Source of the DNA: Gammaproteobacteria bacterium
GTDB taxonomy: Bacteria > Pseudomonadota > Gammaproteobacteria > GCA-001735895
Length of the DNA: 6,470 nt
NCBI GenBank assembly: GCA_003231795.1
Contig: QIJI01000508.1
Location: 1 to 6,470, forward strand
Direction of reading: 5' to 3'
Below the pieces are notes generated by a model that worked only from the letters and a program-made list of their open reading frames with translations, did no database searches and was not told where the DNA came from. The first letter of the stretch is position 1. The number at the start of each line of letters is the position of its first letter. A program made the position numbers and the translations under genes. Positions 1 through 4,948 of this stretch are shown here, one piece after another.

Positions 1-176
1 CAATCCAGCGGGCAACTGCGCAACAGGTTGGCGTCGATATCAAGTTCACCGAATTCGTTGACGATGACCGCAATGCGTTTACCCGCAGCCTGCTGCAGCA
101 CCCGCGATAAAATTGTGGTCTTGCCACTACCGAGGAAGCCGGTAACTACCGTGGTTGGAATCTTGCCTAACTGCAT
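1..176 (-). CDS. cobW: CobW-type GTPase / cobalt metallochaperone (N-terminal fragment)
   Basis: Only the first 58 codons are in the window; the gene continues beyond base 1. The protein begins MQLGKIPTTVVTGFLGSGKT, with a Walker A loop GFLGSGKT at residues 13-20, followed by IAVIVNEFGELDID, the conserved segment of the COG0523/CobW GTPase family. Known family members are G3E GTPases that load metal; CobW proper serves cobalt delivery in cobalamin synthesis, while relatives (YjiA, ZigA, nitrile hydratase activators) serve other metals. The head-to-head position to a CbiX cobaltochelatase favours the cobalt role. The ATG at 176 is preceded by AGGA (bases 188-185) eight bases away, a good ribosome site. 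The C-terminal CobW domain and any metal-binding His tract cannot be seen, so family membership is firm and the cobalt assignment is inferred. Confidence 0.85.
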   Translation of the reverse strand, partial: MQLGKIPTTVVTGFLGSGKTTILSRVLQQAAGKRIAVIVNEFGELDIDANLLRSCPLD

Positions 177-191
177 GGGTTGTGTCCTGTC

Positions 192-252
192 CGATTGAAG
201 CGACAAATTCTACTCAATCGCGGCTCCCCAGGCTATCGCGGAGGGAGACCGC
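192..252. promoter_or_regulatory. Two adjoining inverted repeats in the cobW/cbiX spacer
   Basis: CGATTGA (192-198) is repeated inverted as TCAATCG (214-220), a 7-bp stem with a 15-base loop. Immediately next to it GCGGCTCCC (220-228) pairs with GGGAGACCGC (243-252), a 9-bp stem with one bulged A. A competing small stem, GCGG 238-241 with CCGC 249-252, overlaps the second. Read on the minus strand these form two consecutive hairpins just ahead of the cobW ribosome site, so they could be a structured leader or protein-binding dyads. I looked for cobalamin-riboswitch landmarks and did not find a convincing set: GGGAGACCGC only partly resembles the B12 box, and GCCACTG is absent. Confidence 0.35.
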
Positions 253-257
253 AAACG

Positions 258-347
258 TTGAAACTGCGCCATTTTGCTGTCTCAACACGACAATCCCCCC
301 TGCAGGCTTTTAACCCCATAAACTTAAGGCTAAAATCCGGCGCATGA
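258..347 (+). CDS. Possible 29-codon leader ORF translationally coupled to cbiX
   Basis: A TTG at 258 opens a reading frame of 29 codons that ends in TGA at 345-347, overlapping the cbiX ATG (344-346) as ATGA, the classic coupling arrangement. Upstream lies a purine-rich GGAGGGAG at 240-247, ten bases before the TTG. The peptide would begin MKLRHFAVSTRQSPL and end INLRLKSGA; it is basic and matches no family I recognise. Support comes from the lack of a ribosome site for cbiX itself, whose nearest AAGG (325-328) is too far away. Against it are the TTG start, the slightly long spacing, and a -10-like TAAAAT at 331-336 that would instead give a leaderless cbiX message. This is a candidate, not a firm gene. 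Confidence 0.25.
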   Translation: MKLRHFAVSTRQSPLQAFNPINLRLKSGA

Positions 348-1453
348 GCACCATCGACCAGTTACCCGCCAACGCCGGGATTCTTATCTGCGGGCATGGC
401 AGCCGCGCCAAAATTGCCGAGCAGGAGTTTTCCCTGCTCGCCAGTGGTTTGCGTAGTCGTTATCCCGGCCTCAAAATCGAGTATGGCTTTCTTGAGTATT
501 CAGCCCCGAATATCCACATGGCGCTGGATAGCCTGTTAGAACAAGGGGTGGAAAAGATTTACGCGGTCCCGGGCATGTTGTTTCTGGCGACTCACGCGAA
601 AAACGATATCCCATCGGTATTGACCACTTATCAGGAATCCCATGCCGGGCTCGAAATCGAATATGGCAATGAACTGGGTCTGCACCATGAAATGATTGAA
701 GCGTTTCAGACGCGCATACTCGAAGCCCTCGGCTATGACGGTGCGCCTCCGGCCGGCAGCCTTTACGACACCATGCTGGTGGTCGTTGGACGGGGTACAT
801 CGGTCGCCGAGGCCAACGCCGAAGCGGCCAAACTCACACGAATCGTTTGCGAAAATCTCGGCTTCGGCTGGTCGGAAACTGTTTATTCAGGCGTAACCTT
901 TCCGTCCGTCGGTCGCGGCCTCGAAATGGCGCTTAAACTCGGTTTCAAAAAAATCGTGGTGGCCCCTTATTTTCTCTTCGGCGGCCGTTTAATTGACCGT
1001 ATTTACGCCTATGTTGACAAGGTGAGTGCCGCCAATCCGGATGTCGAGTTTGCCAAAGCGAATTACCTGCGCGACCAGCCGCATGTGATTAATACCTTTA
1101 TTGCCCGCATCGAAGAAACTGTTTCCGCGGTGGGAAAAACAGGGCTAATGCAGGATTTTCAAGCGCGACTGGAACGCGGTGAGGTTGACGTACATCACCA
1201 TCATGCCGAATTTCAGCCTGATGCGGCAGATGAGCCTGATCACGATCATCCGCATGGCCATGAACACAGCCACGATCATGGGCATCATCATGCACCCTAT
1301 CGTCACATCGGGCATCCGCATGGCCCGCGCACCATGATTAATGAAAACGTTTGTTGCTGTTTCATGGGCCAATTTCCACAGGAAATCATCGACCAGGAAC
1401 AGGCCAGCAAACCGGAGCTGGAAGGCACGCCAAGCTGTAAACGCAGTAGTTAA
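344..1453 (+). CDS. cbiX: Sirohydrochlorin cobaltochelatase, two-domain CbiX with His-rich tail
   Basis: The 369-residue protein should insert Co2+ into sirohydrochlorin (or precorrin-2) in the cytoplasm, the first committed step of early-cobalt cobalamin synthesis. Domain 1 (about 11-130) carries GHGSR with His18 and ATHAKNDIP with His84, matching the two catalytic histidines of CbiX/CbiK chelatases. Domain 2 (about 143-260) keeps the fold signature (VVVGRGTS at 146-153, APYFLFGGRLIDRI) but has Arg150 where His would be and no second His, as expected for the non-catalytic half of long CbiX. Residues 284-326 hold 17 histidines mixed with Asp, followed by a Cys337-Cys338-Cys339 cluster in NVCCCFMGQ and a further Cys near the end. 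Long CbiX proteins have His-rich, Cys-containing tails linked to metal storage or an Fe-S centre; which applies here is inferred. The ATG has no ribosome site of its own. cobW lies divergently upstream. Confidence 0.9.
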   Translation: MSTIDQLPANAGILICGHGSRAKIAEQEFSLLASGLRSRYPGLKIEYGFLEYSAPNIHMALDSLLEQGVEKIYAVPGMLFLATHAKNDIPSVLTTYQESHAGLEIEYGNELGLHHEMIEAFQTRILEALGYDGAPPAGSLYDTMLVVVGRGTSVAEANAEAAKLTRIVCENLGFGWSETVYSGVTFPSVGRGLEMALKLGFKKIVVAPYFLFGGRLIDRIYAYVDKVSAANPDVEFAKANYLRDQPHVINTFIARIEETVSAVGKTGLMQDFQARLERGEVDVHHHHAEFQPDAADEPDHDHPHGHEHSHDHGHHHAPYRHIGHPHGPRTMINENVCCCFMGQFPQEIIDQEQASKPELEGTPSCKRSS

Positions 1454-1473
1454 CCGTCGCTACATCAATTTTT

Positions 1474-1565
1474 ACTGTCATCCCGTGGCTTGACCACGGG
1501 ATCCAGTTTTATCGAACTTCCTAAAAGCCCTACTGGATACCGCGGTCAAGAGGCTGTACGACAGT
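1474..1565. repeat. Palindromic intergenic repeat, MITE-like, with one decayed arm
   Basis: Two 33-base arms, 1474-1506 and 1533-1565, are inverted copies matching at 25 of 33 positions, with a 26-base centre. The left arm is itself a perfect hairpin: ATCCCGTGG, loop CTTGA, CCACGGGAT. In the right arm the corresponding inner hairpin has decayed (ATACCGCGGTCAAGAGGCTG). The motif style TGTCATCCCGTGG...CCACGGGATCCAG recalls dispersed palindromic repeats common between genes in several proteobacteria; that is recollection, not a search result. No clear target-site duplication was seen. It fills most of the gap between the convergent cbiX and GNAT genes. Confidence 0.65.
1480..1510 (+). terminator. 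Possible terminator hairpin after cbiX
   Basis: The left arm of the repeat gives a 9-bp GC-rich stem with a 5-base loop (1480-1502), followed at 1507-1510 by TTTT after CCAG. It lies 27 bases past the cbiX stop, in the right place to end that transcript. The T run is short and offset by four bases, so it may be fortuitous. Confidence 0.35.
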
Positions 1566-1614
1566 GTAAGAATTGGTCTTTAAAGCCCATTTATCCTAGA
1601 TCCGGGGCCGGAAC

Positions 1615-2061
1615 TTAGAATTTTGGCTTAGCAATAAACGCCTGCTTTTCATGCCGGCTGAATCCGAGCGATTCATAAAAACTGAAAGTATCTTCGTTAA
1701 GACGCCCGGTCATTAACATGACTTTGTAGCAATTATGTTGCCAGGCATATTCAACTGCATGGCCCAGAATCTGTCTGCCATATCCTCGCCCGCGATGCTC
1801 AACATGTGTCACTACATTCTCGATAATGCCATAGGGTCGACAGGCACGGGTTAAATTGGGCACTAGCAGGATGACGCAGGAGCTTATCATTTGCTCTTGA
1901 TCAAACAATCCAAAACAATGGATGGCGGAATTCGACTGAATCTCATTCCAGGCCTGATCAATCACTTCATCCGCGGGCAATGCTTCGTCGCTTTCATGCA
2001 GATGACGATAGAGTTCGAGTAGCTTGCCAAGCTCGTTTTGATTTATTTCTCTGATTTTCAT
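1615..2061 (-). CDS. GNAT-family N-acetyltransferase
   Basis: This is a single-domain acetyl-CoA-dependent acetyltransferase of about 148 residues, the usual GNAT length. The strongest sign is HRGRGYGRQILGHAVEYA, the motif A loop (R/Q-x-x-G-x-G/A) that binds the CoA pyrophosphate, preceded by the IIENVVTHVEHR strand. The C-terminal EDTFSFYESLGF is the motif B signature. The substrate cannot be told; amino acids, peptides, polyamines and antibiotics are all possible in this fold. The frame also has an ATG at 2079, six codons earlier, but neither start has a recognisable ribosome site; I chose the later one because KIREINQNEL is where GNAT domains normally begin. It lies 52 bases (34 from the earlier ATG) behind the LysR gene on the same strand and may share its transcript. 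The convergent repeat at 1474-1565 lies beyond its stop. Confidence 0.85.
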   Translation of the reverse strand: MKIREINQNELGKLLELYRHLHESDEALPADEVIDQAWNEIQSNSAIHCFGLFDQEQMISSCVILLVPNLTRACRPYGIIENVVTHVEHRGRGYGRQILGHAVEYAWQHNCYKVMLMTGRLNEDTFSFYESLGFSRHEKQAFIAKPKF

Positions 2062-2113
2062 ATTGCACGTAGTTTGCATTTAATTTACCAGAGGTACAAA
2101 ACCAATGTGCCAT

Positions 2114-2995
2114 TTAGCGCTTACCAAAAGCCTCGCAAATAACATGGCTCATCGCCTCGGCTACACCGGCATCAAATCCAGCACCTTGTTCAAGTACCAG
2201 CGCCGAGGCCGGCAATGCTGGAAAGCCGTCGGCCGACGACAATACTCTGAAATTATCACGCATTGAGCTTTCACCAACCACAGCAATCGCTACACCGGCA
2301 GCTACGGCTGCGTTGATTCCAGTCACACTTTCGCTACTGAATACTACTCGATAGGACTTGCCTGCGTCGTTAAGCGCGTCGAGCGCACGATCCCGCCACC
2401 AGCAGGCACGATCAAACAGCGCTAGCGGCAGCGGATCCTGCAGATGGGCCTGGTGATGTTTTGATGTCACCCACCCGATTTTCTCGTTACGCAACAAGGT
2501 CATTTCTGCACTCGGAGATTCAACCGCGTGCACTGCCAGATCAATTTCATTGTCTTCCAGCGCCTGCGGGAAACTGGCGCTGCAACCGCAGGTTACCGAT
2601 AGTTCTATCAATGGGTGATTGCGCGCAAATTGTGCTATCACGCCGGGTAAAAAACGGTAACCGTATTCGTCCGGAATTCCAAGACGAATCGGCCCCTGCA
2701 AGGGATTTGCGCGTAGTTCGCCAATGGACTCATCCAGCAGGCCGACTACTTTCTCTGCGGTACTGCGTAATTTTTCACCCACTGGCGTCAACGACACGCC
2801 ACGCGCATGCCGTTCGAACACAGCCTGGCTCAACAGATTTTCAAGTTGCTTGATTTGCAGACTCACTGCGGATTGTGAACGAAAAATCCGGGTTGCCGCC
2901 AAGCTGAAACTGCCACTTTCGGCTACCGTCAGAAAGGTACGCAGTAACTCGCTATCGAGTTTTCCGGTTTTCATCGAGCTATGAGTATTTCGCAT
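2114..2995 (-). CDS. LysR-type transcriptional regulator, LrhA/HexA-like
   Basis: This is a 293-residue LysR-family DNA-binding regulator. The winged helix-turn-helix lies near residues 13-70, with SFSLAATRIFRSQSAVSLQI as the recognition region (29-48), followed by the linker helix and a periplasmic-binding-protein-like effector domain from about residue 97. The segments LDSELLRTFLTVAE, SQSAVSLQIKQLE and RVLSSADGFPALP closely recall the enterobacterial LrhA/HexA group as I remember it, which sets it apart from the second LysR in this window. The effector is unknown. Possible starts are TTG 3001, ATG 2995 and ATG 2974; none has a clear Shine-Dalgarno, and 2974 fits the domain boundary just as well. 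It is divergent from the permease gene, the usual arrangement for a LysR regulator and its target, and is followed on its own strand by the GNAT gene. Confidence 0.9.
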   Translation of the reverse strand: MRNTHSSMKTGKLDSELLRTFLTVAESGSFSLAATRIFRSQSAVSLQIKQLENLLSQAVFERHARGVSLTPVGEKLRSTAEKVVGLLDESIGELRANPLQGPIRLGIPDEYGYRFLPGVIAQFARNHPLIELSVTCGCSASFPQALEDNEIDLAVHAVESPSAEMTLLRNEKIGWVTSKHHQAHLQDPLPLALFDRACWWRDRALDALNDAGKSYRVVFSSESVTGINAAVAAGVAIAVVGESSMRDNFRVLSSADGFPALPASALVLEQGAGFDAGVAEAMSHVICEAFGKR

Positions 2996-3012
2996 GGACA
3001 ATATGATTATTA

Positions 3013-3043
3013 TTTAATTTATTAAAGCTTACACCTGTGCCAA
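3013..3043 (-). promoter_or_regulatory. Probable LysR-1 promoter with AT-rich dyad operator
   Basis: On the minus strand TTGGCA (3043-3038) and TAAATT (3021-3016), 16 bases apart, make a plausible sigma-70 promoter, giving a short leader to the LysR start at 2995. The -10 lies within a perfect inverted repeat, TTTAAT-TT-ATTAAA (3013-3026). LysR proteins commonly bind AT-rich dyads over their own promoter and so repress themselves while controlling the divergent gene. The site also lies about 50 bases upstream of the permease start. Assignment rests on position and symmetry only. Confidence 0.4.
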
Positions 3044-3072
3044 GCTGCAACGCAATAGAAATTTGGACAATC

Positions 3073-4098
3073 ATGAACACGGTAGCAAAAACATTCGGGT
3101 TGGTATTTCAAGGCCAATACAAGTGGGGCATGTTGACCGTTATGGGTTGTCTGGTGATCGCTGTTATATGGCCAGGCCAATTTGTGGACACCCTCAAGTT
3201 CGTACTAATGGGCATGCTGCAAGTCTCACCCCTGGTGATCCCAGGCATCGTCATATCGGCCTGGGTCAATGCAAGCGGCGCTGGTGGGCGCATCCGAGAG
3301 GCTTTCGATGGGAACCAGGCCAGGGCCATTCTGATGGCATCAATGATCGGTGCAATCACACCTGTATGCGGGGCGGCGGTATTGCCGCTGATGGCAGGGT
3401 TACTTGCATCCGGAGTACCCCTGGCACCGGTAATGGCATTCTGGTTATCATCGCCCGTAACCGACCCGGCAATGTTTTCATTAACCGCGGCCACACTCGG
3501 TTTTCAATTTGCCATAGCGAAGACGATTGCCGCACTTATGCTTGGTATTTTCGGAGGAACCGCATGCGCGATTATTTCGTCGCGACAGTGGGTTCAGTCG
3601 CCGCTTCGTGAATCAGGTCTTGCAGCAACCCTGGGGCAGCAGGCACCCTGTACATCGAGTCATATCGAATACGCCTTCTGGCGTGATGCCACAAGGCGCC
3701 AGCAATTTAAACGTGAATTGTGGGCGATGACTAAACTGATCGTGATCTGTATCGGATTTGCTTTCGCCGCCGAGTACCAGATGCAGGCGTACCTGGACCC
3801 CGAAGCACTTGCAAGCTATGTAGGCAAACAATCGCAATGGGCTATTCCATTGGCAGTACTGGTGGGATCTCCCGCCTATCTGGATGGCTATGCGGCGTTA
3901 CCGCTAACGCGGGGGTTGATCGATCACGGAATGTCGCAAGGAGCTGCTATGGCCTTCCTGGTTTCTGGCAGCGTGGTAAGTATCTGGGGTGCAATTGCAA
4001 TCTTCCCGGTACTTCGCGTCAAACCGTTTTTACTCTACCTAACGCTTGCAGCTATCGGTTCGCTCACGGTTGGATGGCTTTATGATGCAATAGCCTGA
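3073..4098 (+). CDS. Multi-pass membrane permease, DUF318/ArsP-like
   Basis: This integral membrane protein of 341 residues has about eight hydrophobic segments (near 20-33, 43-65, 85-112, 115-143, 146-168, 216-234, 256-270, 287-313, 318-336) and a polar loop at 170-215. The motif GAITPVCGAAVLPLMAGLLASG followed by FWLSSPVTDP is the hallmark of the DUF318 (ArsP_1) permease family, whose characterised members export trivalent organoarsenicals; most members have no known substrate. The two halves are related: residues 104-123 and 276-295 share 9 of 20 positions, including LPL...GL...G...MAF. A GTG at 3037 would add 12 residues, but GTG codons there give a polar, unlikely extension, and the ATG at 3073 has a weak GGA six bases away. 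The divergent LysR gene is its likely regulator. The substrate is unknown; export of an organic or metalloid toxicant is inference. Confidence 0.75.
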   Translation: MNTVAKTFGLVFQGQYKWGMLTVMGCLVIAVIWPGQFVDTLKFVLMGMLQVSPLVIPGIVISAWVNASGAGGRIREAFDGNQARAILMASMIGAITPVCGAAVLPLMAGLLASGVPLAPVMAFWLSSPVTDPAMFSLTAATLGFQFAIAKTIAALMLGIFGGTACAIISSRQWVQSPLRESGLAATLGQQAPCTSSHIEYAFWRDATRRQQFKRELWAMTKLIVICIGFAFAAEYQMQAYLDPEALASYVGKQSQWAIPLAVLVGSPAYLDGYAALPLTRGLIDHGMSQGAAMAFLVSGSVVSIWGAIAIFPVLRVKPFLLYLTLAAIGSLTVGWLYDAIA

Positions 4099-4226
4099 AA
4101 TCAGTACTACCGTAGGACCAATTAAAATACCGCCCTGCCTCTGTTATCGCAAAACTCATTGGTATTGCTTTACAAATGCCTGAATTACCCCGGTGACCGA
4201 CGCTACTTTCGATTCGAATTTGTCGC

Positions 4227-4628
4227 TCACGATGACGGGTTCTGATGAAATTCGATGACATTCCTGTCCTGATCCCGGATAAACAACATCACGCCGCCAT
4301 CGGGCAAGGTTATCGGACCTTCGGTAATTTCGATTCCGAGTTGATTGATCGCGGCTTCAATTGCATTGATATCGGTGACATCAAGAGCCATGTGGGTGTA
4401 ACCCGGATGTCGTTCGGGCACATCCATCAGGATATTTTCGCGAATGCCGGAATCGGCGTTGAGGATAAGGTTGATATTGGCGCCCGACGGGTGCTCCATG
4501 ATCGCAACCGGCTCAGGGCCGATGGGTCCGACTAAAAATTCAAACCCAAGCTGCTCGTAAAATTGCCGCGCCGTGTGCAAATCGGTAACCCGAATTCCGA
4601 CGTGATTGATACCCGCTATTTCTTTCAT
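4227..4628 (-). CDS. VOC-family (glyoxalase/dioxygenase fold) protein
   Basis: This is a 133-residue single-chain vicinal-oxygen-chelate protein with two beta-alpha-beta-beta-beta modules. Module 1 begins INHVGIRVTDLHTARQFYEQ with His9 as metal ligand; module 2 begins GYTHMALDVTDINAIEAAI with His79; RNVIEF near the end supplies Glu126. The fourth glyoxalase I ligand position, in NINLILN, reads Asn53 rather than Glu. The remaining His-His-Glu set fits a metal site of the broader VOC superfamily, so a true glyoxalase I is not assured. The chemistry and substrate are unknown. The frame extends up to a TTG at 4649, but the ATG at 4628 has GGGGAA seven bases ahead and the domain starts there. It is convergent with the permease and lies 142 bases behind the 23-codon micro-ORF on the same strand, with which it could be cotranscribed. 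Confidence 0.85.
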   Translation of the reverse strand: MKEIAGINHVGIRVTDLHTARQFYEQLGFEFLVGPIGPEPVAIMEHPSGANINLILNADSGIRENILMDVPERHPGYTHMALDVTDINAIEAAINQLGIEITEGPITLPDGGVMLFIRDQDRNVIEFHQNPSS

Positions 4629-4634
4629 TTTATT

Positions 4635-4640
4635 TTCCCC
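4635..4640 (-). promoter_or_regulatory. Ribosome binding site deciding the VOC gene start
   Basis: On the minus strand GGGGAA lies six bases before the ATG at 4628 in AGCGGGGAAAATAAAATG. It supports that ATG over the TTG at 4649, whose upstream sequence has no such site. Confidence 0.6.
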
Positions 4641-4770
4641 GCTAGCCAATGCTCCAATGTACTACGGCAACGGGGGAAACACACCATCCTGGTTAATACC
4701 TAATAAACGTTGGTTCACCTGGCGAAGATACTAGCCCTCTCCTTCAAAACCAGAATTAATCAGGGGCTCC

Positions 4771-4842
4771 CTAGATTAAAAACGGAAGGTTAACGGTAAC
4801 CAGACTGACAACCATGACGCTGACAAGAATAAAATCTGACAT
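4771..4842 (-). CDS. Putative 23-residue hydrophobic membrane microprotein
   Basis: This ORF is ATG at 4842, 23 codons, TAG at 4773-4771. It starts MSDFILVSVMVVSLV and ends NLPFLI: a two-residue polar start, then about 20 hydrophobic residues with no charge after Asp3, enough for one membrane span. The size and composition recall single-span accessory peptides of membrane complexes such as KdpF, CydX or CcoQ, but I recognise no match and no such complex lies in the window. The main support is an almost ideal Shine-Dalgarno, AAGGAG, seven bases before the ATG, better than that of any long gene here. It is divergent from the second LysR gene, with a palindromic operator between them. Alternatives are a regulatory leader peptide for the downstream VOC gene or chance. 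No function is assigned. Confidence 0.5.
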   Translation of the reverse strand: MSDFILVSVMVVSLVTVNLPFLI

Positions 4843-4849
4843 TGTAAGA

Positions 4850-4855
4850 CTCCTT
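4850..4855 (-). promoter_or_regulatory. Strong Shine-Dalgarno of the micro-ORF
   Basis: On the minus strand AAGGAG (4855-4850) precedes the ATG at 4842 by seven bases. This perfect match at optimal spacing, in a spacer with no other long ORF, is what singles out the micro-ORF. Confidence 0.6.
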
Positions 4856-4890
4856 ATGAGTGGATGTGAATGATGGAAAGAAGTTTAATC

Positions 4891-4905
4891 TTGAATTTAA
4901 TTCAA
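4891..4905. promoter_or_regulatory. LysR box: perfect T-N11-A palindrome
   Basis: TTGAATT-T-AATTCAA is a perfect 15-base dyad centred at 4898. It contains T4892-N11-A4904, the classic LysR-family binding pattern. Symmetry extends imperfectly outwards: of the 13 pairs between 4885 and 4911, 11 are complementary. It lies between the second LysR gene and the divergent micro-ORF and overlaps the -35 of the LysR promoter, which fits autorepression plus control of the divergent transcript. Confidence 0.6.
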
Positions 4906-4920
4906 TACTAACGATATAAT
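4891..4920 (+). promoter_or_regulatory. Sigma-70 promoter of the second LysR gene
   Basis: TTGAAT (4891-4896), an 18-base spacer and a consensus TATAAT (4915-4920) make the best promoter in the window. The expected start point near 4927 gives a leader of about 22 bases before the TTG at 4949. The -35 is the left half of the palindrome at 4891-4905. Confidence 0.65.
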
Positions 4921-4948
4921 TTCACTTATTTAATGAATTTTACTCATC

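Noticed and set aside
177..343. Cobalamin riboswitch in the cobW/cbiX spacer
   Set aside because: Only a partial B12-box-like GGGAGACCGC on the plus strand; the other conserved blocks are missing on both strands.
1098..1372. Minus-strand ORFs opposite the His-rich end of cbiX
   Set aside because: They are the complement of repeated CAC/CAT/GAT codons, giving Met/Val/Ala-rich junk with no ribosome site or family likeness.
1601..1612. TCCGG-GG-CCGGA dyad past the GNAT stop
   Set aside because: A two-base loop cannot form a stable hairpin and there is no T run; it is not called as a terminator.
2461..2984. Plus-strand ORFs within the first LysR gene
   Set aside because: Antisense shadows of a clearly coding LysR frame; no recognisable domain.
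3063..3611. 182-codon plus-strand ORF overlapping the permease
   Set aside because: Shifted frame of the permease gene; composition is not protein-like and it has no hydrophobic segments or domain.
4099..4226. Terminator between the convergent permease and VOC genes
   Set aside because: Only short dyads such as CGGTGACCG were seen, with no GC-rich stem followed by a T run.
4650..4770. Second micro-ORF on the minus strand (GTG, 18 codons) and an SD-like GAAGGAGAGGG between the microprotein and the VOC gene
   Set aside because: The purine-rich site is about 20 bases from the GTG and no standard start lies at proper distance; the peptide is not notable.
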